Positions 36,449-46,590 of a DNA stretch of 64,000 nt are shown piece by piece. A model generated the notes under the pieces. The model made no database searches. It was not told the DNA's origin and saw only the letters and a list, made by a program, of their open reading frames with translations. A program made the position numbers and the translations under genes. This DNA is from Leucaena leucocephala (taxonomy: Eukaryota > Streptophyta > Magnoliopsida > Fabales > Fabaceae), in the NCBI GenBank assembly GCA_037074615.1, contig CM073542.1, forward strand, positions 23,445,568 through 23,509,567, given 5' to 3'. How positions within the stretch are numbered: position 1 is the first letter of the stretch; each line of letters starts with the position of its first letter.

Positions 36449-36729
36449 ATTTTTTCTTTGGTACAAATATTTTTTGAAAGGGGTTAGATTTATCCATGAT
36501 CTAAAAATAAGGCGAAATATCACTTCCTCCTAGTTGATACTAATGTCGGGTAGGGTGAGACGTCTATTACCTTCAGGCATAAATTTATGTATCTAGGAGT
36601 TAGAATGCCTCCCTAAGCGTTGTGATTGGAATCACAATAAAATGATACTCCCTAAGAATCGAATACACTTAAAATAGTCATATATCTCACTCTTTCGCTA
36701 GTTAAACCTACGAGCCATGGGTGGTTAAA
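36449..36729 (-). mobile_element. SINE family 2, copy 2
   Basis: The element is flanked by perfect 10-bp repeats AGAGAGAACC at 36439-36448 and 36730-36739. The minus strand begins TTTAACCACCCATGGCTCG, includes AACTAGCGAAAGAGTGAG (A-box-like) and GTATTCGATTCTTAGG (B-box-like), and ends near TTTGTACCAAAGAAAAAATG. Its body matches the copy at 35040-35255. Confidence 0.8.
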
Positions 36730-36739
36730 AGAGAGAACC

Positions 36740-38327
36740 TCTTCTGCTTGAGAGATGCAATGGGGCTGGGCCGCTTCTTGTCTATGATAAAAGTTGGGCT
36801 TATAAGGCCCAAGGCAATGATGTTATAGATCGTAAGTGTTGGCCCAATTGCTTAATGACTATCCACAGATATTTGGTTTAGCGAAAGGAACAAGTGCCTC
36901 ACAACATGATAAATTAAAATTTAAATTTTTATTAAAAGAGATATCTATATTTAATACCTAATAATACCTTAAATATGATTACCTGTAATAAAAAGATATC
37001 ATACTTAAAATAATATTTTGTGTAATGACTAATGAGACCGAAAGAGGCATTTTTTAATGGAATCTTATGCATTTCCTAAGATATTCCTTACACACAGATT
37101 GAGTTCGTGTCGGCTTTTGTTTCCAAGAATTTTGGTCCAACGTGGTCCCAGTTTTGTCAATTGTGAAAAAAATCTATTTTGAGTACTGCAAGTTACTCCT
37201 CTTTCTTATTCCTCCTACAGTCACAATGATCACACTAAACTTATTAAGTACTATTAAAAAATATTTTAAAATATTATATGAATAAAAAATTATTTTAAAA
37301 AATACTAAATACTACTGAAAAAATATTTTATAATATTAAATATAATTTAACCCAATTGCTCCCTCTCATCCACAATATAAGTCATTTTAAATAATTTTTT
37401 AAAATCAAGAAATGACAATTAATTCACCAAATATATCTTAAATTAATAAAATAACTTTACCTATATTAAATGAGATTTTGAAAGAGAAAGAAAAATATAC
37501 GAAACTACATTTAAACATTAAATTACAAAAGTAAAATTGACAAATAAATATTAATTGCTATCTCTAACCAAACAAAGTAGTTGCATAACGTAATGCCAAC
37601 CAATTAAGATTGGCAACTAAACTCACAAGTCTTCTCACTGCTATGTGACCTCCGACAACCCTCCTCCCCCGGTTTCCCACCAACGGAGCCACCACGTAGA
37701 TGTATACATATAAGCATATACATCTGTACACATGCATAGATATACGTACACATGAAAACTAAGCCAGCAGAATATAATTGTAGGGTTCTTAGAAAGAACT
37801 TAATTATCATGATGTTGCCAGAATATACTTCTATCTTAACAAAACACACCGAAGTCTCCATGTCTCAAATTGTCAAAAAGTTATGATTTTTAATTATCAA
37901 AATGCACTTAATTTTCTTTAAAAACTAACTACCTCCCCTTTGCTACTAACTGTCGAATCCATCACTACGTTATTAGTATTTAAAATGCTAGTTGCTATAT
38001 TTTCTTTTAAAAAAAATTATAAGGATCCAGAAGTTATTTCTTTTAAAATTTAGACATAAATTAATATTTTAAATAATTAAATAATAAATATTAAATTATA
38101 TTAAGTTAAAATTTAAAATATAAATTACACCGATTGAGCAATTAGAACAATAATATATGAATTAAATAATTAATTTTCTCTATCACTAGTAGAAAGAGCT
38201 AAGCCTATAGCGATGATCTGTTTGGGCTATAAAATCGTTAGGACTAGGCTCTAAATTTTAGCATTAAAAATATAAATTGACATATTAAGGCTAGTTCCAT
38301 AGGATTCAGGGTCAATACTAGTACTAT
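36740..38327. other. Intergenic DNA with a MITE-type end
   Basis: No gene is supported. GCTCCCTCTCATCCACAATA at 37360-37379 resembles a Stowaway end, but a partner end was not found. A minus-strand open frame at 37604-37861 has no recognisable content. Confidence 0.45.
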
Positions 38328-38765
38328 ATAGGGATATTTGGATAAAATTTTAAAAATAGATTTTAAAAAAAAAATTTAGATAACTTATAGAAAATAATTT
38401 TTAAAAAAGAGTTTATGAAAAAAAATAATTTTGAATAAATGAGTGTTTGGATAATTATTTACAGAAGTATTTTTATTATTGGTAAATTACGAAAAATTGT
38501 ATGAATATTAAATGAGGAGAGATAAGATATAAGAGGAGAGAGGAGAGAAGATATAAAAAAAAGTAGGGTAATATAGTAATTGGTTAGTTCATAAATTTTT
38601 TTTACTGTTTTATAAGTTATTTTAATTAGCTTATCTAAAATTTTAATTTTAAACTATTATTTAGTCCAAAAATTTGTTTGAATAAATATAAATGTTTATT
38701 TTAAATTTTTTTATAACTTAGATTTTATTAAAATCTAGATTTTGTGTGTTTTGCAAACACACTCA
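38328..38765. mobile_element. MITE with GA-rich core, copy 3
   Basis: It begins GGGATATTTGGATAAAATT and its right end, reverse complemented, reads GTGTGTTTGCAAAACACAC then AAAATCTAGATTTTA. Paired with the left end this gives an imperfect terminal inverted repeat of about 30 bases. The internal blocks match 35601-36060 in order. It is non-coding. Confidence 0.65.
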
Positions 38766-39056
38766 GAGTTAGGGTTGGTTCAATAGAAATTAAATAATTA
38801 TTTCTTAATTTTTTTTAAATAGTATAAACTTAAAAATTTGTTTGGAAGTAAGTACCGAAGTTAACTAGAATATTTTCAACGATAATCACTTTTTATATTA
38901 TACCCAACTTCCATCGTAGCCACAAAACACAAAACATATGTTTGGGAATTAAATAGACTCAACCCTTGTAATCGTAAATAACCCAAACTTTCTAGTATAG
39001 GCAAACATATATTCTAATGAAGTAACCGTCTCCTAAGAGTTTGAGAAGCAACGGTG
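38766..39056. other. 3' flank of KCS copy D
   Basis: A short interval resembling the 3' flank of copy B near 29700-29930 (ACTTCCATCGTAGCCACAA versus ACTTCCATCAAAACCACAA). No gene is seen. Confidence 0.45.
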
Positions 39057-40731
39057 TTAATTATCCCTCCATGGATTCTTCAATGAACCTGCTTTAATAT
39101 CGTCCAATGTAACCCACACTGCACTATTACACTTGAACCCTGACCCAAACGCCAATTGCCAGATTCTGTCACCTTTCTTGATTCTTCCTTTGGCTTCACA
39201 ATAAGCCAATTCATACCAAACTGAACTTGAAGATGTGTTCCCTAACCTATAAAGTGTCATTCTAGAAGGTTCTACGTCCCAGTCTCGAAGCTCAAGATTC
39301 TTCTGCATTGTATCCAACACCGCCCTTCCTCCCCGTGTGAATACAAAAGTGCTCAAAAACCAACTTGAAGTTTGGAACATAGGATTTCATCTTCAATCTC
39401 AAAACCTTCCTTTCCACAAAATTTACAAAAAACTTGAGTTTTTCTGAGATAGGAAGGACCAGTGGAACGAGAGATGTGATGTGAGACTTGAGGACTAGAC
39501 CTGCAACATTCATGACGTCTTTTGAGATAGAAATGCCAATTATGTGCTGTTCATCTTCCTGTTGAAACGCACAGTTATGGCTTCTGTGTACGGCAGCCAT
39601 ATTGGTACGAAGTGTGTGAAAGATTTGGTACTTTGAACGATGACGATCTGAATGATGGTTGGAGAGAAGAGAAGCAGAACCACCCATACGAAAGAGACAA
39701 TTAATGAGAAGCATTGAAGGATTGTTGCCTAAGTACGTCCCTGTGTTTGCATTTTCAGTGCTAAGCACCATGGCGTACGAGTTAGGGTGTGACTGTGATA
39801 GCATAATATTAAGGCGTATATATGAGTTAGATAGATATACCAAATTATTCTTAAAAAAAGAGAAAAATAATCTTTTTTTACTTTATAATTTTAACTTATA
39901 TTTATTATTTGATCATCAAACTTTAATTTAATGTAACTATTAAAATTTATTTTTTAAATTTTAACAACTTTATAATAAGTCAAAATTTATAATTAAATTA
40001 AAATTATAAAAATTGAAATGGATAAATTAAAATTTAAAAATTGAATTACGATTAAAGTCAAAATACAAAAAAATATTGATTTTTCCTAAGGCAAAGGTAG
40101 AAGATGAAGAAGGAGGCGTCTCGCAAAGTCAATAGCAAGAACCCCAATACTGCACCCCGTGCCGCTAAGATCGTAGCATAAAGCGTTATGCCTAAGTTTA
40201 TATCGATTCAGAGTCATGTCACACAGATGGTGTGGGACAATATGTACTACTGTTCACAACTAGAATTCCTATATCGTTTAGTCGGACCCATGTTTTCTCC
40301 AAAAGTTCATTAATGGCTTCGAAAAACGCAATCTCTGTCTCATTTCTTGGCTCAACCAGAAATAACTTTGGTGGGTTTTGGGTTATAACATGAGGGAGAT
40401 AAGTCTTAGGTCCCAAACCAGACTTGTGTACAATTTTCTCCATTCGTTTCACGTTCTCCTTTGAAAAAACTCCAATGCTCTTTGTCGTTTCTACCAGCAT
40501 TTCCTTGGAGATAGCGCAAGAATCATTTGGCTTGTAGCATGCAAAGTCTACTAAGTACACTTTGCATGGTTGTCTCTTCATCAAGTGATGAAAAATGGCT
40601 AGGCTTAGGAGGAATAATGCAGAGAAGCATGAAAACATTAGAAATGGAAGAAGATATTTGAACTCGTGAACGTAAGCAGCAAAAGCTGAAGCTGATAGTG
40701 AAAACGACATGAGCAATTCTGGGTTCATCAT
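39057..40731 (-). pseudogene. 3-ketoacyl-CoA synthase pseudogene, copy D
   Basis: Exon 1 runs from 40731 (MMNPELLMSFSLSASAF) to about 40108; exon 2 is 39792-39057. It is one of the longest-open copies: exon 1 is open to VVNSSTYCPTPS, where a CT dinucleotide is missing (about 40225) and TGA follows. The exon 1 donor is lost: the codons LLQ followed by GT are replaced by CTTCTTCATC. Exon 2 is open until a one-base gain in the G run of HTGG (about 39335), after which the rest (GGRAVLDTMQ to KNPWRDN) is intact in another frame. The conserved RTHM segment reads RTNM, so an invariant His is also gone. GMGCS is changed to GTGCS. Confidence 0.9.
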
Positions 40732-40787
40732 GTTGTGGGAAACTGAGTACTCCATGCAGTGTCTCTACATGGTTGAGTTTTAAATAG

Positions 40788-40900
40788 GCAGAAAAAAATA
40801 GTAAATATTATTATTAATATTAATATGTATCAAGCTTCTTCAGGACACTCCATATAAATGCCTACGCTATTCATATTTTATTTTTGTAGGCCAAGGGTTT
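40788..40900 (-). promoter_or_regulatory. Conserved KCS upstream block, copy D (partial)
   Basis: The minus strand carries GCCTATTTAAAA (40799-40788), a TATA-like element about 57 bases before the ATG, and AAAATATGAATAG further upstream. The GCTCCCCTAC block and the RY motif of copies B, C and E are not seen. Confidence 0.4.
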
Positions 40901-41884
40901 CTTATAATTTATAAAATAAGTTGCAAAATGTAACCCACACAACATGAATACTAGTATTTTATTTTTTTTCAAAAAATAATATATAAACATGTTGTATATA
41001 TTAACTAAATATAGGTATGTGTCGAGTTAACATCTATTTATAATATTTGTATATATATTGTTTTATTCTTTTTGGTCCTCTATATATGTATATTGTTTTA
41101 GAAGGCTTGGTAGATTAGGATCAGAGTTGACAAGGTATTTAATGCTGTAGATATGGTCCTATAGATATTTTAGGATATGCACGACCATATATATAGGACT
41201 CACATTGAATGAAGGGCTTCGATTTCCAATGTTTTATCTACCCTATTAGTTGCAACAGTATGGCCTCTGTGGATATTAAAAAATAAGCTGCATTATTCGT
41301 ATCTAATTTCGAAGCTACCACAGAGAACACTAAGCCCTTCTTATGTGGAGCGATGCGATAGATTGTCATTAAAAGAACAGCTGGAATAATACGATGATGG
41401 ACATTTGATTTGAATATATATTGTTATGAAAAGGTTAAAATATATAATACCCTTTAAATATATAATAACCTTTAAATTAGGTTAGTTATATATCACCTTC
41501 TTAATTTTTAAAAATTTAAAATAAAAATTTTAATATTTTATATTTTTTATTATCAACCGTTGCCATTTTTAGGTGACAACAAACGGGGCAGAGATGGAAG
41601 AGATCGAACACGAGAATAAGAAGCAAACTCGCCTTTCTTTGTTATCATTTTGATAGAGAGGAATAGAAAAATGTACAAAACAGACTCACATTTCCCAGTC
41701 TAAAAGTTGGTTTCCTTTTTCGTCTTGCATTTCTCATAATGGAAAGAGAATCATATCGAAAACGTTACTAACCCGGGTTCTTGTAACAAGATTTAGAAAT
41801 AAACTGCAAGAGATATTTCTCAACTTTTGAAAAATATAGAGGTGGGTTTTTTTTGATTAAATTTAAAATTGAGATAAATTAAAA
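40901..41884. other. Intergenic DNA, nothing recognised
   Basis: No coding or transposon signature is clear. The part at 41570-41800 is less AT-rich but has no open frame of interest. Confidence 0.45.
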
Positions 41885-42395
41885 TAATAATAATAATAAC
41901 AATAAATCTTATCTTACTAGATAATATTAGTTATATAAATCATATAAGGTTATTATGATCTATCAAACAATTAAATCCTTAGTCTAGTTTGATGATTTTA
42001 TTAAATATTTTTTAGTCTTACTCTACCTATTTTAAGAGAACTATATATTATCTGATTTATCGTCTTCATATGATGTCTATAGTATTCTTTATAAATGTTC
42101 AAATTATGTCAAATGACTTTTTTCATATGATTATACGTCCATTTTAACATCCTCATATATGCTATCTCAATTTTATAATCTTATGAATTTTTTAGAACTT
42201 AACATTCACTATTATATAACATTGTTTATCATATAACAATTTGATAAAACTTTCTTTTAAGCTTACCATGTATCTTTCTATCACAAATAACTCCTTATGT
42301 GAAACATCTCCATCAATATTACCATTTTTATATATAATTGATGTTAGATGCCTGAATTTTGATAAAAAAATAATTTTCTTTTATCTAAATTAATG
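41885..42395 (-). mobile_element. Decayed RTE-type LINE 3' region
   Basis: The plus strand matches, with heavy C-to-T decay, the antisense of the C-terminal reverse transcriptase region and 3' end of plant RTE LINEs. Landmarks in order: ATCTTATCTTACTAGATAAT (family: TCCCACTAGGTGGGGTCG), TTTTTAGTCTTACTCTACCT, AAATTATGTCAAATGAC, TTTAACATCCTCATATATGC, ATAAAACTTTCTTTTAAGCT and TCACAAATAACTCC. No open frame survives. Identification rests on recalled family consensus, not a search. Confidence 0.7.
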
Positions 42396-44769
42396 GCAGA
42401 AAGGGAGAGCCGGAGAGGGAATTAGCTTTGGCAGGGTTATGATCTCCCAAATTTTTAATTTTTTCTTAATATTATTAAGGTGTTATGCATTTTTTACCTT
42501 AAAATGTTTGCACATGTTTTGCAATATATATATGTGTGTGCGTGTTAGTGTGCCCGCGCTCTCTTTTTCAATATCAATCCGTCTTGATTGTTTAAAAAGA
42601 AAAAAAATCGACCTCTCTCAATCTCAAATTCACTAATAACTTAATTTTGAGCATTTGTCGTTGATATAAATGAAGTATGTATTATGGGCATTTTAAAGAC
42701 GTGTTGGCAATTTATTCTTGCCTTATCACGTACCAAAATCAATTAATTGGACAAGGACCGTGTGATCTAGACTTGTCGACATATATTGTGATATATTACA
42801 GCCATACATTTTGTAATTAATGGTTGTTGAAGTGTCCATTCAATTAGTTAGTTGTGAAAATATTTTTAAATTAAAAATTGTATTTAAAATTCTTTACTAC
42901 TATATTATCTATTATTTCAAATTAATAATTTATAATTTTAAATAAATTTCAATTCATTTTATAAAATATTTTAATAATATTATTATTATCATTATCATCT
43001 CACATGAAATTCATTATCTATTAATTTTTAATAACTGACTAGTCGAATTTATGAAATATAGGCCAATAATATAAAGAGTTTCACTATATTAGAATAATTA
43101 TTGAACTTGTATACCTAATATTTCAATACAAGAATCGATGGTTAAGTTGAAATAACTTATAACTGCTCATCCAAACAGTTGGTTGGTGGTTACTTAAAAA
43201 ATTTAATGATGATTATTGGAATAAGAAGAACAACAACATTATCATTCACATTCCTCACATTCTAAATGACCTATATATCGTTGATATAATTCTAGAAAAA
43301 GGTGGAATCCATTATTTCGAGATTAGACCGATACGCTGATGTCTGATATACATACATGTTTTATATTTATAATCTATGGATGACAACGGATTACGCCAAA
43401 CAATATCTCAGCGTATTTTACTTACACATTTAAAACAGGTATTAAATCCCATAAAAATGCAAAAAAAAAAAAACATTTCATAAAATTCAAGCTCTTGTTA
43501 TTTAAATTAATATATGTTTATTTAATAAATCTAAGCTAATGATTCCTGGGCGGTGCTTGTTTGACTGTCCTTGGAGGAAAGGGTCTTTATATACCGACAC
43601 AGTACATACACAAATATATTTATTATTATCATTCACTCAAAGGAGGAATTCATACACTCATCATATTCATGATGAAGAGCTAAATTCAACACTATCTCAC
43701 GCCTAAAAGAGACTTAATGAAGATGCTTAGTGTCATTAGATTAGAAGACCTCAACATATGTATATGTTCTGGACAATTTTCTCCTTTTCATTTTTATACA
43801 ACAAGTTAATTATTCAGTTATGATTTTTACTTTTTTTGTCCTCCCCAAATCCATCTTGAAATTCTTATCTATCACGGAAATAACAATTTCCAAGATTGGA
43901 AGTTCATTTCATATGTGGCTCCACAAAAACTTTGTTTTCATTAAAAAAAATATTTCCACCACGTATCTTATTGATATATATATATATATATATATATAAA
44001 GGTTAAATGACAAAAAAAAAACTCTGAAAATAATAAATGTTTAAGTAAACTTTTGTGTTAGTAATATCATATTTATTGTTGGTAACAGTCCTATACTTCA
44101 AAATTTATCAATCTTTAGAGTATTTTCTATTATTTTCCATATATATGTAACCAAATATTGTCTTACATATACGCAATCAATACATATAATACATACTTTA
44201 TAAAATTTTTCATTTTATGTTGAAGATTAATTTAATGGTTATTGACATTAATTCTAAACCCAAATACATAAATTCACAGACATTGCATTCTTAGAATTTA
44301 TTAGTTGTTGAAGGGTTTTAGTAATGACGAAGCCATTGAACCTTATACACAAATTGGCGATTATAGAAACATGTATCTTTAAACGTCATCTTCACGTAGG
44401 GTTCATCCTTGTCTTTTACATACATATCGTTTCAACATTTTTTGTTTGTCCTCAAAAGGACAATTTGTCAAAGTGTCTTGAATTTATAATAGTGATACAC
44501 ACACGTGTTGTGAATATATATATATATATATTCCTAAACGATGAAATATTGCATATGATAATTTAGATTTTATTGAATTCAAAGAGTAGAAGATCTCATA
44601 GAATATAACTAATCATAGTCATTTTACTTGTATAAAAAAAATAATTGTATCAAAATAGATCTCATTTTACAAAGGGTCTAAAATAAATCATATTATTGAT
44701 GACTTAAATAAGCACACTGCATATACATTATGAATTGTACATTATAATACACGTATTATAATACACGTA
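42396..44769. other. AT-rich intergenic DNA
   Basis: No gene is supported. An (AT)n tract lies at 43974-43999. Two small open frames (42439-42636 and 44324-44566, both +) lack recognisable content and splice context. Confidence 0.5.
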
Positions 44770-44943
44770 TATAATTGGTAAAGAGTTAGTTTATAACTCG
44801 AGTTCAAATCTCATTGTTAATATAAGTAATTTATTAATAGGCCATCTTGAAGTACTTTTTTGAATATTCTTTAAACCTAAAGGCATATATTGACCTTAGC
44901 GGGTCCTAAAACCAAACTCACATAATTTTTTTTTTATAAAATA
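44770..44943 (+). mobile_element. SINE family 1, copy 2
   Basis: In order: ATTGGTAAAGAGTTAGTT (A-box-like), CTCGAGTTCAAATCTC (B-box), GACCTTAGCGGGTCC, AACTCACATAATTTTTTTTT. The 3' part aligns with the minus-strand copies at 36259 and 48645. A tandem TATAATACACGTAT duplication lies just upstream; a clean target duplication is not clear because a MITE abuts the tail. Confidence 0.65.
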
Positions 44944-44945
44944 TA

Positions 44946-45205
44946 CTCCTATAATCTTTAATATAAGATCTATTTAACTAATTTGATTATATTAATAAAG
45001 TTAGTTAAGTTAGTTAATATAACATATTTTTCTTAAAACACTTTAATTATCTTTTTTAATTCCCTCAATCACTTTCTTACTTAATTATTATTGAGAGAAT
45101 ATTAATAGAAATAATTTAAGAAAAATAGATAAATATGAAAAAATATCTTATATTTAATACCAATATTACATTTTTAATTAGATTCTATCATAAAGGATGG
45201 AGGAG
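44946..45205. mobile_element. Stowaway-like MITE, full length
   Basis: The left end is CTCCTATAATCTTTAATAT; the right end, reverse complemented, is CTCCTCCATCCTTTATGAT. Both then reach a shared ATCTA. The element is flanked by TA on each side (44944-44945 and 45206-45207), is 260 bases long and has no coding capacity. The imperfect inverted termini of nearly 30 bases and TA target are those of Stowaway (Tc1/mariner-derived) elements. Confidence 0.75.
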
Positions 45206-45207
45206 TA

Positions 45208-46424
45208 TTATGGTTCTAGTATGTATGCATGCATGTATGTAGGGGATCCCAATTAGTGTGCAGTTTCATTGTTGCCTTCCTTGACTCGAGAAATCGCACC
45301 TATAGAATCACTCATCGACCAAACTTTCCCGTGTCCTCCACCCTAAAATCTTGAAAGGCCAATAAGACACGCCCGAAAAGCTATATAAATACTAGTCATG
45401 AGCCTCCCTTGTTTAGGTTGAGCACAAGAGCTTCAAGCATAATATTTAATTTAGATATTTAGAGTTATGCATTAGAGTTTTTAAAATAAGGATATTTATC
45501 TATTAAAATTAGAATTTATTGAGTTATTTATCTTTTAATAATTTGTATTAAAATTGTAACATAAAAGGTGTACAATAATAATTTTTTTACACTGATTGAA
45601 TAACCGGTGTAAAAGGATGTTTTAACTGGCGTTAAAGACTTTTTTGCACTAATTTAACAAAAACTATGATTAATTAACCTCTCATTGTTATCGATTATAT
45701 GCATACTTAATTAATAATGTAGACGGCATCTCTTTTAGGCAAATTTTCGAGCATATCTCCTTCCGCTGGTTTCACTCCTACAACGTTACCGCCACTGATT
45801 TAATTATGCCGCAAAAATTTCACGAATGTAGCTTTCTATTTTGTTTCAATAAATGAACCTAAAATAATATGGATGCGCTTAAAAGGGTGAAAAGTTGCAT
45901 TCCTTTCTCTCTTTTTACAAAGCACATACTTGGAAGGATGGTTGGCCCTTCCCATAAGTCGGGATATCTATTCATTTTTTTTAACATTATCCCTATTAAA
46001 AGTTTGTTGAATTTAATGTGAGGTAATGTAATATTCTTTATTATTTTTATTCATTGCATGGGTTTAGATGTTAACTCTAAACTTGAGTTGGGAGAAAGGA
46101 CCTTGAAATTAAAAGATTTCTGCTTGAATATGAATACGATAAAATATTATGTATTATGCAAGTCTGATGAGAGGGGGGATAGAAATAATTTAGAGGTAAA
46201 AAAGGGACATAAAATCATATCATAGATGACAAAAGATAAGGTATTTGGAATTAATTATATATAAAAAAATGATAATGAAATTAATTTATAGCTATTATAT
46301 TAAGGATATTAGAGCTAGTAAATATATTTAGTGTGTGTTATGTATATATGTTTCTACTATTTTATTTGTTAAAAAATTAATAGAATTCATGTTATAAGAA
46401 ATCTCTTTATCTTGTAAAAATAAA
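45208..46424. other. Intergenic DNA upstream of KCS copy E
   Basis: A less AT-rich stretch at 45230-45420 ends with a strong TATA element (CTATATAAATA at 45381-45391), yet no gene follows closely. The remainder is AT-rich without features. Confidence 0.4.
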
Positions 46425-46544
46425 ATATGAATAGAGTGGCCTCCATGCATGTATTGAGTCCTAAAGAAGCTTGAAACAATGCAGCTCCCCTACATTTTAT
46501 GTTAATATTGATAATAATATGTTTTTTTTTTTGCCTATTTAAAG
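46425..46544 (+). promoter_or_regulatory. Conserved KCS upstream block, copy E
   Basis: In order: AAAATATGAATAGAGTGGCC, a perfect RY palindrome CATGCATG (46444-46451), AAGCTTGAAACAATGCA, GCTCCCCTAC (46484-46493) and GCCTATTTAAAG (46533-46544), ending 47 bases before the ATG. Copies B and C carry the same series on the other strand. RY elements recruit B3 factors in developing seeds, where some KCS enzymes act; the regulatory reading is inferred. Confidence 0.5.
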
Positions 46545-46590
46545 CTCCATCATATAGAGATGTTGCATGTATCACTAATTAGCCCTCCAC

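Noticed and set aside
44770..44830. A-box and B-box-like motifs as a tRNA gene
   Set aside because: No acceptor-stem or anticodon arm pairing; the sequence belongs to a repeated SINE family.
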